Shown one piece after another: positions 33,565-43,529 of a DNA stretch of 64,000 nt. The notes below the pieces were generated by a model that saw only the letters and a list, made by a program, of their open reading frames with translations, did no database searches and was not told the DNA's origin. The DNA is from Nitrosopumilaceae archaeon (GTDB taxonomy: Archaea > Thermoproteota > Nitrososphaeria > Nitrososphaerales > Nitrosopumilaceae), in contig JAJEHG010000051.1 of assembly GCA_022823825.1 (NCBI GenBank), forward strand, positions 1 to 64,000, in the 5' to 3' direction. The first letter of the stretch is position 1, and each line of letters starts with the position of its first letter. The position numbers and the translations under genes were made by a program.

Positions 33565-34408
33565 GACGCGCGACCACCCGTTTCCGGTGACGGTGGAGGG
33601 CGTGACGGACGAGACCCCCACCGTGCGCACCCTGACGTTCTCAGACGACGTGATGGCGTCTGCAAGGCCGGGACAGTTTGCCATGGTGTGGGTGCCGGGC
33701 TCGTACGAGCTTCCGATGAGCGTGATGGTTGCGCCGGGGGAGGGACGCGCCGCATTTACGGTGAGGCGCCACGGCCCTGCATCGACCTCGCTTTACAACG
33801 TGAACCGGGGTGACAGGATCGGCGTCCGCGGCCCCTATGGAAACTCGTTTGATGTGCGCGACGGAAGGCTCCTGCTGGTCGGCGGGGGGACGGGACTCGT
33901 GCCGCTCATGAGGCTTGCGTCCCACGCGGGTGCAGGCGGCAGCGGCGGCAACCACAGAATCACCCTGGTGATGGGGGCCCGCACAGAGTCGGAGGTATTT
34001 TTTGAGGACATGGCGTCGGGGATGCTCTCCGCGTGCCCCGGCAGCCGCGTCGTGGTTTGCACCGACGACGGCACGCGCGGGACAAAGGGGCTGGTCACGG
34101 ACGTGGTGGACGGCATGCTTGCCGCGGACGGCGCAGGCAGCTTTGACGCGGTGTACACGTGCGGGCCGGAACCCATGATGTACAAGGTGATGCAGTCCGC
34201 CCACAAGGGCGGCATCTTTGCCCAGGCCAGCCTCGAGCGCGTGATGAAGTGCGGCGCAGGCATATGCGGCAGCTGCGTGGCGGGCCCCGACGTGGTATGC
34301 CGGGACGGCACCGTGTTTGACGCCGACCACCTGCTGCGCTCAAACCCCGAGTTCGGCCGCACATACAGGGACAAGTCCGGAGTGGCCGCCCACTGGCCGC
34401 AGCCATGA
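33554..34408 (+). CDS. pyrK: Dihydroorotate dehydrogenase electron-transfer subunit
   Basis: PyrK passes electrons from PyrD to NAD through FAD and a [2Fe-2S] centre. The FAD domain has RPGQFAMVWVPG, the NAD domain LLVGGGTGLVPLMRLA, and the C-terminal cluster ligands are C-x4-C-x2-C-x7-C in KCGAGICGSCVAGPDVVC. Length (284 aa) is slightly long because of a glycine-rich loop. TTG 33554 lies inside the end of pyrD, preceded by GGTGGGG. This two-subunit form is standard in archaea. Confidence 0.94.
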   Translation: MPDRTRDHPFPVTVEGVTDETPTVRTLTFSDDVMASARPGQFAMVWVPGSYELPMSVMVAPGEGRAAFTVRRHGPASTSLYNVNRGDRIGVRGPYGNSFDVRDGRLLLVGGGTGLVPLMRLASHAGAGGSGGNHRITLVMGARTESEVFFEDMASGMLSACPGSRVVVCTDDGTRGTKGLVTDVVDGMLAADGAGSFDAVYTCGPEPMMYKVMQSAHKGGIFAQASLERVMKCGAGICGSCVAGPDVVCRDGTVFDADHLLRSNPEFGRTYRDKSGVAAHWPQP

Positions 34409-34555
34409 CGCGTCGAGTATCCCCCTCCTCCGCAGCCGGCCCTAGCCCCTGCGCAAACACGTGCGGCGCGGCAGGTGCGTGTGTCTGACTCCCCGCCCAC
34501 GCCTTTTTATAGCTAGCAAGGTTTAAAACAAATCAAAGGGGGCAGAAAGCTGAAT

Positions 34556-36280
34556 TTGCCCAGCCCCAAGATCGTGCTTACAGCGGATCGTACACTGATG
34601 TCGATCTACAGAGGACTCTCGCTTGCTTCGTTCTTTGGCTGCGCCCCTGCGATAGACCCCTACCGCGACAAGAAGAGCCTGCTGTACCGCATACTGGGAA
34701 ACCAGGTCACGCCAAAGATCCTGTTTGACTTTATCTGCAACTACATACCGCACACCAACGGCGTTGCAGACTACGCCCCGTACGGGCTGCGAAAGCTCGA
34801 GGCGGGACTCCTCAGGGACGGCTTTGCAAGGGAGGACGTGGTGGTGGCCCATCCGGACCACATTGAAAAATTCATCGGGCCGGAGACGCTTGCAATAGGC
34901 ACCTACGAGATGGACCCGCTTGGAATGGGACCCGTTACAATGACGTTCACGTACGGACGCAAACAGATATCGTACGACGAATACTACAACGCGGAGCTGC
35001 ACCGGCGCATAAAGGCCGCAAAGGAAAAGACCGGATCAAAGGCAAAGGTGATCTCCGGTGCGTCCGGCACGTGGCAGTACAATTACGATCCCGAAAAGAT
35101 AGAAGAGTTCGGGATATACGCCATACTGGAGGGCGAGCTGGGCGGCATCGCGCCCGAGATTGACGGGCACGCCGGGCGCTTTTTCAACTATCTGATCAAC
35201 GGCGACTTTGAGAACATGGATCCGTTCCGCAAGAGAAGCGACTTTAAGGTGAACATAAAGGAGTTTGAGCGCCACGACAAAAAGATCTACGGCAGGTTCG
35301 TCAACTTTTGGAGCAGGCCCGATCTTGAGGAGATACCGGAGATCGTGGAGCCGAGCATACACGGGATGGTCGAGGTCATGCGCGGCTGCGGCCGGGGGTG
35401 CAAGTTCTGCGACGTGACCCTCCGGTCGCTCAGGTACTACCCGCCTGAAAAGGTCAAAAAGGAGATTGAGGTCAACATGAAAAAGGGCAACGCAAAATCG
35501 GCCTGGATCCACAGCGACGACATATTCGTGTATGGCATGGATCCCCGCACGTCAAAGGGCATGGAGCCCAACCGGGAGGCGCTCGAGGAGCTCTTTACCG
35601 CCGTAATGTCGACGGGCGTGCCGCACACCAACCCGACGCACGGCACCCTTGCGGGTGCAATCGCCGACGAGCGGCTCATCCCGAACATATCAAAGATAAT
35701 CCGCGCGGGCCCCGACAACATGATCGGCGTGCAGGCCGGCTTTGAGACCGGCAGCCTGCGGCTCATTGACAAGTACGCGGACCGCAAGCTTGCGCCGTAC
35801 TCGCCAAGCGAGTGGCACTGGGTCGTCAAGGAGGGGGTAAAGACGCTCAACGACCACTACTGGGTTCCCGCGTTCACGCTGATAATGGGGCTTGACAACG
35901 ACGAGACGCCGGAGGACTCGTGGGAGACCATCGAGCTGCTAAGCGACCTTGAGCGGGAACAGCCAAACTCCATGTTTACAACGACTGCGCTGACGTTCGT
36001 GCCCATAGGACTGCTTGAAAAGTCGGACTTTTTCAACATCGGAAACGAGATGCTTCCCGCGCAGCTCGGAGTGCTGTACAAGACATGGCAGCACAACTTC
36101 AAGTACGGCATACAGAAGTTCATGAACAAGACGGGCTCCGCGGGGCCGCAGAGGTACTTTTTCAACATGCTTGCAAGATCGCTTGGCGGCGTGCCGCTGG
36201 GCGCCATGGAGAGATACGCCCGCAAAAAGAGCCGCGACCACGAGCGCGTAATAGAAGAGATAAAGGCAAAGTACTGGTAG
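34556..36280 (+). CDS. Radical SAM enzyme with possible B12-binding-type N-terminus
   Basis: The 574-residue protein carries the radical SAM cluster motif C-x3-C-x2-C at residues 278-285 (RGCGRGCKFCDV) in a TIM-barrel-like middle region. The N-terminal 200 residues (starting KIVLTADRTLMS) look like a Rossmann-type domain comparable to cobalamin-binding domains but without an obvious DxHxxG site. The substrate is not evident. Lipid-modifying radical SAM enzymes of archaea (GDGT ring or tetraether synthases) have similar size, but I see no specific evidence for that. TTG 34556 follows GTTTAAAAC at about 32 nt. It is monocistronic. Confidence 0.85.
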   Translation: MPSPKIVLTADRTLMSIYRGLSLASFFGCAPAIDPYRDKKSLLYRILGNQVTPKILFDFICNYIPHTNGVADYAPYGLRKLEAGLLRDGFAREDVVVAHPDHIEKFIGPETLAIGTYEMDPLGMGPVTMTFTYGRKQISYDEYYNAELHRRIKAAKEKTGSKAKVISGASGTWQYNYDPEKIEEFGIYAILEGELGGIAPEIDGHAGRFFNYLINGDFENMDPFRKRSDFKVNIKEFERHDKKIYGRFVNFWSRPDLEEIPEIVEPSIHGMVEVMRGCGRGCKFCDVTLRSLRYYPPEKVKKEIEVNMKKGNAKSAWIHSDDIFVYGMDPRTSKGMEPNREALEELFTAVMSTGVPHTNPTHGTLAGAIADERLIPNISKIIRAGPDNMIGVQAGFETGSLRLIDKYADRKLAPYSPSEWHWVVKEGVKTLNDHYWVPAFTLIMGLDNDETPEDSWETIELLSDLEREQPNSMFTTTALTFVPIGLLEKSDFFNIGNEMLPAQLGVLYKTWQHNFKYGIQKFMNKTGSAGPQRYFFNMLARSLGGVPLGAMERYARKKSRDHERVIEEIKAKYW

Positions 36281-36576
36281 CCGCATGCGCGCTGAGCGCG
36301 ATGCCTGCACGTCTTTCACGCTCTTGCAGTTTTCACGCTCTTGCCGCTTCTTTCGGGCCCGACTCTTTTCGGGGGCGCGGGCCGGCCGCGGCGGGGCAGT
36401 GTTTGCTGCGGCCGCTTCCAATCAGGGCGGCAGGGCCTCAAGCCCGCGCATGCAGGTAGATCGTCTTGATCTTGCGCGGCGCCCACTCCGCATCAGGAAG
36501 AGAAGGCGCGGGCAGAGCCAAGCACCCATTCAAACCGCTTGCAAATACATAAATTCATAGAAGAGGCCGTCCTTTC
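36281..36576. other. Intergenic gap before S30e
   Basis: Nearly 300 bp without a supported gene. TTTCACGCTCTTGC occurs twice, at 36314-36327 and 36331-36344, in a pyrimidine-rich stretch just after the radical SAM stop. TACATAAATT at 36546-36556 is the S30e TATA element, 26 nt before its ATG. Confidence 0.55.
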
Positions 36577-36759
36577 ATGGCAACTCACGGTTCGCTCACA
36601 AAGGCAGGCAAGGTCCGCGGCCAGACCCCCAAGGTAGAGGGCCGCAAGATTGTAGGAACCAGCTCCAGCCTCCGCAACAAGAGCAACTTTAGAAAGCGGT
36701 TCGTTCTTGGAAGATTCCCGGGTCAGAACAAGCCGGGTCAGAGAAGGCGAAGACGCTAG
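36577..36759 (+). CDS. rps30e: Small ribosomal subunit protein eS30
   Basis: The 60-residue protein contains HGSLTKAGKVRGQTPKVE and ends in a run of arginines, matching archaeal S30e, an rRNA-binding protein of the small subunit. It is full length and very basic. The ATG is leaderless with a TATA element at the standard distance. It stands alone rather than in a ribosomal operon. Confidence 0.95.
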   Translation: MATHGSLTKAGKVRGQTPKVEGRKIVGTSSSLRNKSNFRKRFVLGRFPGQNKPGQRRRRR

Positions 36760-36870
36760 GCCCCGATTCATGACGCGCCAAGGGAGCGGCACGCTGTTCG
36801 GCACTACATGGCTGACTCCAGCACGTCACTGATTACGAAACAATATCTAGGAGATTGCCACAGTTAAGAA

Positions 36871-37926
36871 ATGCAAGGGAGCGTCGGGCAGACCGCCGGA
36901 ATCGTCCATCGCGGGATAGCGCCTACCGTCGTTCTGGTGCTGCTTGCGGCAGTCGGTGGCATGGTCGCGGCTGCACCTGTCGACGAGGGCGCGTATGCGC
37001 AACAACAGCAGCAGCAAGACGGCGCACACCTTGAGTTTTACACAAACAGCAAGGTGTACGCACCGGACCACAAGCTCCAGGTGTACGGCATAGGGCTCCC
37101 AGAGGAGACGCTTATCGTGCGCCTCTTTGCGCCGGACGGATCCATTGCAAAGTTCGATCAGGTGACCACCAATCCGGACGGCTCGTTTAACTATGACCTG
37201 CTGATCTGGCCGCAGCCGTCCTCCAGCTTTTCATACGGGACGTACGCGGTGGAGGCCATCAGCACGGCACAGAACGGCGCGTCGCGCATAATAGACGTGA
37301 GGTTCACCTCGACGTCTGAGCTAGTCGACGTGCCGGTGGAGCGCTACGTCAACACGCTGGTCTTTGCGCCGGAGACGGCCGCAATCAACCAGCCGTTCCG
37401 GGTGTTCGTGCAGACCACCAGCGACGGGCTGCTCATCGGAAACGACCCGTCGGATCTATTGGAGAGCACGCACGTGCACCTGCCGTCTGGCGCATACGTG
37501 CCACTCTCCGAGTCGTTTGAGACGCTGCACCAAGGCCTGTACTTTGTAGAGTACGTCCCGACAGAGGAGGGCACGCACATATTCCACGTGGTGGCCTTCA
37601 ACCGCGGGACCACGTCGCACGGCTCGGCCGCCACCAACGTACTGAGCCAGGATCTGGGCGGAATCTCAGAGCAGATAATCTCGCTCAACAGGATCCTGGA
37701 CGAAACCTCCGAGGAGCTCGACGTGCTAAAGTCCGAGATAGAGGGGTTCGACTCGACGCTTGACCAGGCAAGCAGCAAGATAGATGAGAGTACGGGGACC
37801 ATATCCACGTCGGTGGCCTTTATAAGCGAGGCATCCTCGCAGCTCAACTCGCTCCTGTTTCCGATTATAGCCTCGATTGGAATTATCGTGGCGCTTCAGA
37901 TTGCAATACTTGCGCGCCGCAGGTGA
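36871..37926 (+). CDS. Surface protein with C-terminal anchor and coiled coil
   Basis: A 351-residue exported protein. The signal peptide ends near AYAQ, followed by a Gln-rich patch. Residues about 55-260 contain two beta-rich domains (DHKLQVYGIGLPEETLIV; ATINQ-like INQPFRVFVQTT). A heptad-rich segment at about 265-315 predicts a coiled coil, and residues about 325-347 form one membrane helix followed by a few arginines. This layout projects the beta domains outward. The family name is unknown. CAATATC lies 26 nt before the ATG. It lies directly upstream of the giant protease. Confidence 0.75.
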   Translation: MQGSVGQTAGIVHRGIAPTVVLVLLAAVGGMVAAAPVDEGAYAQQQQQQDGAHLEFYTNSKVYAPDHKLQVYGIGLPEETLIVRLFAPDGSIAKFDQVTTNPDGSFNYDLLIWPQPSSSFSYGTYAVEAISTAQNGASRIIDVRFTSTSELVDVPVERYVNTLVFAPETAAINQPFRVFVQTTSDGLLIGNDPSDLLESTHVHLPSGAYVPLSESFETLHQGLYFVEYVPTEEGTHIFHVVAFNRGTTSHGSAATNVLSQDLGGISEQIISLNRILDETSEELDVLKSEIEGFDSTLDQASSKIDESTGTISTSVAFISEASSQLNSLLFPIIASIGIIVALQIAILARRR

Positions 37927-37967
37927 TCGACTCACGGTTATAATGCCCGTATGAGGCTACCATCTGT

Positions 37968-40900
37968 ATGGCTACAAGAAACCGCCGCGCAAGCGCCGCG
38001 GCGGCCTGCGCAGTCGTGGCCGCGCTGGCGGTGGTGTTGGGTGCGGCGGCGGCGACGGCGACAGTACCCGGACTGACGAACGGTCTGGGGTCCCTTGGCG
38101 CATACGATCCGTGGGCGACGTATGTGACGGGCCTGGCCGCAGGCTCTGCCCATGCCGCATCCCCCGCGTACGACGCGTCCCCCTACAAGACGGCTGCCGC
38201 ATCGTACCCGGCGCCGTCGTGGGCGCCGTCTTGGAGCATCTTCTCAGAGGAGCCATCCGGGTGGCTTTGGCAAGATTCGGGCGCCGGGGGGATCTCCGCA
38301 TACCACGGGACCTACGACTCTGCAATTATCAGGTTTGACTCCGGATCCCTTGATGGCAACGCGGGGGCAAGCTGGGCGGACGGGGACAGCCGCCGCTACC
38401 TGGTCTTTGGCAGCGGAAGCTGGACGGATCGCGGCAATGCCGCGTCATCCGCACCGTCGTCGGCACACTCATCGTCGTCGCCTTCCCCCGCCCAACCCCG
38501 CACGCTTCAGGACGGCACGGCCCAGCGGCCCGGCGGCGGATTTTTCACGATCGCCACGCTGCACCCCGAGTCCGCATCCGATCTCTCCTCAAGGGGGTTC
38601 GTGGTAATCCCCGACAGGCCGCTTGACTGGCACGCGCCGCCCGCCACCGCGGCAGGATCCCCCGCTGGAATGCCGGGCTCCAATGAAGTCCCGCACCTGC
38701 ATGTTGCATCCGGCTCCGGCGGGGCCGGCAGCGGGGACGCAACCGGCATACTGGACATAGTGGGACTCGGGGCCGGCGGAGGGGACGGCGTCGGCGCCGC
38801 CGAGAGATACGGCGCCACGGGCAGCGGCGTTACCATCGCCATTGTGGATACGGGCGTGGACTTTTCAAACCCCGACATTCAACACGCACTTGCAAGGGAT
38901 CCCATCACGAACCATCCCGTCATGCTCGATCCCGATGGGCAGGGCGTGGTCATAACCAACAGCACGTTTTATGCGAGCATATCGGACAGCGGGACGGTCA
39001 GGAACCATGCGGGTGAGGTCCCAGAGGGGTTTGACTCCGTCGTGTACGTGGCCGAAGACGGCGGCGTCTATCTGGACATTGAACGGGGCGGCAGGGGAAC
39101 CACCATACCGGTGTACAACTCGCTCTACCCGCAGATCGGAAGCGCCCCCGTACTGAACGGGACGCTTGATCATGACATGCGGATAGGACTCGACGACAGG
39201 GACTACATACGCTCGCAGAGCGGCGCGTACAGGCTGGGCGCGATGTTCCAGATGGGGGCGCCGGGACTCGGGAGCGGGCCGCCTCCCAGGATCCAGGTGG
39301 TGCCGGTCCTGGTGGTCGACTCCGCCCGGCCGGGCGTGTATGACACCATAATACCGGACATGAGCACCTCGTGGCAGGACTATACCCGCGAGCAGAGCAA
39401 CCCGGAACTGGACTTTGACTTTACAGACGATCGCCCCGTCGTCCTTGGAAGCGGCGGGGAGTTTCTCACGTACGATTCGGACGGGGACGGGACGGTCGAT
39501 TACACGGCGGGGACGGCCGGGGCGAGGGTGCTGGACGTGTTTGCCGTAATGAACGACACGCTGACGTCGCACCAGAACGAGGCGCTCGGGGCGGTCAACG
39601 GGACGCTGCTTCCGGGACTCGACCCCGACGGCCGGTTCTTTGGCGTGATGACCGACTACGGGGGGCACGGCACGGCGAGCTCCGCCACGATCGTGTCGGC
39701 AGGCAAGATGACATACGACATCTACAACGACACGGGCAGCTACGTCATAGGGGGCGTGGCGCCGGACGCGCGCATACTCCCGGTAAAGGCGCTCTGGCTC
39801 GGGGACGCGCTGTACGGTTGGCTCTGGGCGGCCGGCTTTGACAACGAGGGCTCCGCGTGGTCGTATTCCGGGGCCCCGCGGGCCGACATCATATCGAACA
39901 GCTGGGGCGTCTCGACGTTTCCAAACGTGGGCGCCGCGCCGGGCCACGACATGCTCTCCCTCGTAGTCGATATGCTTTCCGTGCCGCGCTCCTTTGACGA
40001 CAGCTATCCCGGGGTGGTCGTTGTGTCAAGCGCCGGCAACTCGGGTCACGGATACGGGACGCTCGGAACGCCGGGCGCGTCCTCCTTTGGAATATCTGCG
40101 GGGGCCAGTACGAACAACGTCTTTGTGGGGTACGGTCCCTTCAAGGACCAACCGAGGTTCGGAGGCAGCGGCGGCGGCGTCGACGACAACAGCACCGGCG
40201 CGGCCGACCGCGCCCCGCGCTCGTACCACCGCGGACACGTGGTAGACTTTAGCGGCAGGGGCCCCGGCATAATCGGAGACGTCAGGCCCGACATGGTCAG
40301 CGTGGGGGCATACGGATTCGTGCCCCGCAGCATGATGGGCGCGTCCCAGAATGCGGACACGCGCGACCCGTTCGCGCTGTTCGGGGGAACCAGCATGGCG
40401 GGGCCCGCTATAGCGGGCGCGGCGGCCGTAGTCATGAGCGAGATGACAAAGAACCAGATCGACTACGACCCGTTTGTGATAAAGAACGTCCTGATGTCCA
40501 CCGCGCGCGACATGGGCAACGATCCGTTCGTGCAGGGCGCGGGCCTCGCCGACGCGGGGGCCGCCCTAGGGTTCGTCCACAAAGAGGACGGGATCTTTGC
40601 GGTGCACAACGACGACTCCTATCAGAACATACGCGGCATACTCCGGCCGGCGATATCGTCTGCAAACATCACGGACACGGGGATAGGCAAGTTCGACCTT
40701 CCCGACCGCGACATACCCATGACTGCGTGGTTTGCAGGCCACCTGCAGCCCGGCTCGAGGGCCGCGGCCACGTTCACAATCGAGAATCCGGGGCCCGGCG
40801 CAGTCGACGTGTCCATATCGCCGCAGAAGATGTCGCTTGTGAGCCACACTAGTCTCAACGGCACCACCGTACCGCGGCAGCATGATCCCGCACTCAACGA

Positions 40901-42611
40901 TACCGACGCGTACATTCCAAACTACGTGAGACTCGCCGACGTGCGCCCCGACGAGGGCCTTGCCGGCCTGTTCGGAGATGGAAGGACGATTCCTGCCGGC
41001 GCGTCGCTGCTTGTGCTCAGCGTCAACTTTGCATTCTCCGATTTTATGAACATGTCCGCCGACGTGTACGCCGACGACATAGGGATAGCATCTCTGTACC
41101 TGTACGACTGGGTTGACAGGGACGGGGACATGGAGATAACAAGCGACGAGCTCCTGCTTGTGACGCGGGGCGGCTCGTGGGGTACGGTGCAGGAGATCCG
41201 CGTGTCGGATCCCGCCGACAAGTTCGAGGGCGTTCCGATGGCCGGAATATATCCGGTGCCGCTCAGATACTCCTACTGGGTGGGGCCCAACGGCGCCAAT
41301 GCAACGGCGCTGGACTATACTGTGTCGGCAAGCTACTACGCGAGGGAGAAATGGGAGGACGTCTGGCCGGCGCGGTCCTCGGTATCCGTCCCGCCACAGG
41401 ACTCGAAGCAGGTTGACGTCACGCTGATCATACCCGACGATGCAGGCGCGGGCATACACCACGGGTTCGTCTCCTTTGAGGGTGACCGTCACACTGCAAA
41501 CGTGCCGGTGTCGTTTGCAGTAACGCCCGTCGTACATGATGCGGGATCCCGGATCGTCTTTGGCGGCGGAGGCGCCCCGGCAAACGCGTCAGGATCCGGG
41601 GCGGCGGAGGCATCCCCGCCACATCCGGACGTCACGTACTCCAACGGCCATACGAGGGGCGCCTTTGACATGGTGGGGCGCTACATGGCGGGGGACTGGC
41701 GGCACCACCACTTTGAGGTTGCAGACCCGGCCATAAGCGCGGCCTCGGTCAGGATATCCTGGGAGTCGGAGGACACGAGCGTGTCTGCATTCGTTGCCGA
41801 TCCCACAGGCCGCATAATCCAGACAAACGTCCCGTCCGGCGTCTTTGGACACTTTCTCGACTGGCCGTCAGTCGACTGGCTTGGCAGCACGCCGTTCAGC
41901 GAGGGCGGGGGGTTCTATCCCGTATCCGGAGACGCAGAGGACGCGTCATCCACATTCATGACGGTTCCGATCAACGGCACCGGGACGTACGCCATAATGA
42001 CCCACACGACCCTGTACGGGGGCGACTCAGTCACAGAGCCCATGAGCATAGAGGTCAGGTTCTATGGTGGTGGTGGCGAGGGAGATGGTGGCGGTGTCGA
42101 TGTATATGGTGACAATGGTGCAGGACAGGATGTCGACAGCCCCGGGTCTGGCACGGGCGCCGGTTCGACTGACCCCGCTGCCGCCACAGACGGCGATGAT
42201 AACGACCGTCATGATCCAGATGCTGCACAAAGGGACACAACTGCTGACGGGGCGGCGGCATCCGCGCCATTGCCCCCGTCCGAACCGGCCGCCTCCGACG
42301 TTCAACTGCCACCTGCAGACGACACGGGCCAGCCTGCCACAGGCTTGGTGTCTGCAGCAACCGCAGAGGAGGCCGGCCCCGGGTTTGGCACGGGCGCCGC
42401 AGCGGGTCTGGCGGCGGGAGCCGCCATAACGGCCGCGGTCTTCATAGCGATAAAAAGAGCCAGGCCGGCATCAGTGCGGCGAGAGTCGCCGGACACGGAT
42501 GCCGTCGGCGCAGCGCACGGCAATGACAATGACAACCTCCGCAGTGGCCACGCCGGTGACGGTGACGGTGACAACGACGACAACAGGAACGGCAGATACG
42601 GCGCGCTCTGA
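37968..42611 (+). CDS. Giant cell-surface subtilisin-like serine protease
   Basis: This 1547-residue exported S8-family protease has catalytic Asp294 in AIVDTGVD, His567 in YGGHGTAS, oxyanion Asn691 in SAGNSGH and Ser809 in GGTSMAGP. The Asp-His interval is about 270 residues, far longer than in subtilisin, so it contains an inserted domain. A signal peptide lies at about 10-32, beta-rich domains follow the catalytic unit, and a Gly/Asp/Ser/Pro-rich stalk (about 1365-1475) precedes a membrane helix near 1475-1497 and a basic, then Asp/Asn-rich tail. GGTTATAATG is 26-28 nt upstream. A role in processing or host interaction is inference. Confidence 0.93.
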   Translation: MATRNRRASAAAACAVVAALAVVLGAAAATATVPGLTNGLGSLGAYDPWATYVTGLAAGSAHAASPAYDASPYKTAAASYPAPSWAPSWSIFSEEPSGWLWQDSGAGGISAYHGTYDSAIIRFDSGSLDGNAGASWADGDSRRYLVFGSGSWTDRGNAASSAPSSAHSSSSPSPAQPRTLQDGTAQRPGGGFFTIATLHPESASDLSSRGFVVIPDRPLDWHAPPATAAGSPAGMPGSNEVPHLHVASGSGGAGSGDATGILDIVGLGAGGGDGVGAAERYGATGSGVTIAIVDTGVDFSNPDIQHALARDPITNHPVMLDPDGQGVVITNSTFYASISDSGTVRNHAGEVPEGFDSVVYVAEDGGVYLDIERGGRGTTIPVYNSLYPQIGSAPVLNGTLDHDMRIGLDDRDYIRSQSGAYRLGAMFQMGAPGLGSGPPPRIQVVPVLVVDSARPGVYDTIIPDMSTSWQDYTREQSNPELDFDFTDDRPVVLGSGGEFLTYDSDGDGTVDYTAGTAGARVLDVFAVMNDTLTSHQNEALGAVNGTLLPGLDPDGRFFGVMTDYGGHGTASSATIVSAGKMTYDIYNDTGSYVIGGVAPDARILPVKALWLGDALYGWLWAAGFDNEGSAWSYSGAPRADIISNSWGVSTFPNVGAAPGHDMLSLVVDMLSVPRSFDDSYPGVVVVSSAGNSGHGYGTLGTPGASSFGISAGASTNNVFVGYGPFKDQPRFGGSGGGVDDNSTGAADRAPRSYHRGHVVDFSGRGPGIIGDVRPDMVSVGAYGFVPRSMMGASQNADTRDPFALFGGTSMAGPAIAGAAAVVMSEMTKNQIDYDPFVIKNVLMSTARDMGNDPFVQGAGLADAGAALGFVHKEDGIFAVHNDDSYQNIRGILRPAISSANITDTGIGKFDLPDRDIPMTAWFAGHLQPGSRAAATFTIENPGPGAVDVSISPQKMSLVSHTSLNGTTVPRQHDPALNDTDAYIPNYVRLADVRPDEGLAGLFGDGRTIPAGASLLVLSVNFAFSDFMNMSADVYADDIGIASLYLYDWVDRDGDMEITSDELLLVTRGGSWGTVQEIRVSDPADKFEGVPMAGIYPVPLRYSYWVGPNGANATALDYTVSASYYAREKWEDVWPARSSVSVPPQDSKQVDVTLIIPDDAGAGIHHGFVSFEGDRHTANVPVSFAVTPVVHDAGSRIVFGGGGAPANASGSGAAEASPPHPDVTYSNGHTRGAFDMVGRYMAGDWRHHHFEVADPAISAASVRISWESEDTSVSAFVADPTGRIIQTNVPSGVFGHFLDWPSVDWLGSTPFSEGGGFYPVSGDAEDASSTFMTVPINGTGTYAIMTHTTLYGGDSVTEPMSIEVRFYGGGGEGDGGGVDVYGDNGAGQDVDSPGSGTGAGSTDPAAATDGDDNDRHDPDAAQRDTTADGAAASAPLPPSEPAASDVQLPPADDTGQPATGLVSAATAEEAGPGFGTGAAAGLAAGAAITAAVFIAIKRARPASVRRESPDTDAVGAAHGNDNDNLRSGHAGDGDGDNDDNRNGRYGAL

Positions 42612-42640
42612 GCGGGGTTCCGGGTGCGCGCCTGTCCGGC

Positions 42641-43372
42641 CTAGGTTGTCTTGATTCTCACAACGTCCTGGTTCTCACATATCGCATAATTGCACAACGC
42701 CGTGTCAATGCAGTAATGCGCAGAATCCGGCGAGATTTTTCGCCGCACCTTTGAATCCCGGGTATGCCCGAATATCTGCCTCGTGTGCGGTATGTCCACA
42801 AACTCACCATAGTCGCACCATATCAGGCCGCCCACGCTGTTGAGCCCGCCCCTGCTGCGCCCGGCCTCCAAAAACGGGTGCGGGACGCTCCTGTCCGACG
42901 CCCCGGCAAGATCCTCGGCTGCGCGATATAGGACATCCTGCACAGGTTCCGATTCCGTCCTGCGCTGCTGCGCGTACAGCGTGTCTGAGAATCCAGCATG
43001 GGTGCACAGCCATCCGGTACCCGCCGCCCCTATCCAGTAGTAGAGGCGCAGCTTGGCCCAGTCTATCCCGTACGAGTCAATGACGCGCCACTTTGCATCC
43101 GAGTACCCGCTGCACCTGTAATCTGCATTGCCCGTCATATAGTGCAGGTCGTGGTTCCCAAGCAAGTGTATCCTGCCGCCCTCCTCACCGTCACGTTCGA
43201 GAGAGCGCACGAGCCATTCTGCAGTCCGTTCCGCCATCCCAGGACTGTCGTCAAAGTCGTCAAAATAGTCGCCCAGAAATACAGTCAGGTCGGGGCGCTC
43301 CCGGCTTATGATCTCCTCGGCCGTCTGATACCGGTGGTGTATGTCCGGTATGACGAGGGTTTTGCTCCCCAT
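42641..43372 (-). CDS. Calcineurin-like metallophosphoesterase
   Basis: The 243-residue enzyme shows all metallophosphoesterase motifs: DIHH (D-x-H), GDYFDD (GD-x-x-D), GNHDLHY (GNHD), then WLCTHAGFS and FGHTRD. It therefore binds two metals and hydrolyses phosphoesters, but the substrate is not indicated. The fold resembles small protein-phosphatase-like members. ATG 43372 is 26 nt after GTATTAG; two upstream codons in the longer frame to 43390 lie at the promoter edge. It is divergent from radA. Confidence 0.88.
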   Translation of the reverse strand: MGSKTLVIPDIHHRYQTAEEIISRERPDLTVFLGDYFDDFDDSPGMAERTAEWLVRSLERDGEEGGRIHLLGNHDLHYMTGNADYRCSGYSDAKWRVIDSYGIDWAKLRLYYWIGAAGTGWLCTHAGFSDTLYAQQRRTESEPVQDVLYRAAEDLAGASDRSVPHPFLEAGRSRGGLNSVGGLIWCDYGEFVDIPHTRQIFGHTRDSKVRRKISPDSAHYCIDTALCNYAICENQDVVRIKTT

Positions 43373-43392
43373 GACACGCCTGTGGCACATAG

Positions 43393-43513
43393 GCTAATAC
43401 CTGTTTGCCGCATCCCGTGCAGCAAGCCCCCCAGGATCGGTGCGCATAGTCCATCACCGCCGCACGAAAGTACTGCGGTTATAGTACCGTACCTATCAAA
43501 TAGATATCTTTAT
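43393..43513. promoter_or_regulatory. Divergent promoter region of phosphoesterase and radA
   Basis: GTATTAG (minus, centre near 43398) serves the phosphoesterase. AAATAGATATCTTTATTAT at 43498-43516 serves radA, about 25 nt before its ATG. The A/T cluster upstream of radA is longer than most and may also hold a TFB element. Confidence 0.5.
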
Positions 43514-43529
43514 TATACCGTACTTTTTT

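Noticed and set aside
36314-36344. Direct repeat of TTTCACGCTCTTGC considered as an attachment site
   Set aside because: The copies are only 17 bp apart in a pyrimidine-rich stretch, with no integrase or tRNA beside them.
38865-39947. A 360-codon leftward open frame inside the subtilase gene
   Set aside because: It lies opposite the catalytic region, and shows only Arg/His/Val-biased shadow composition.
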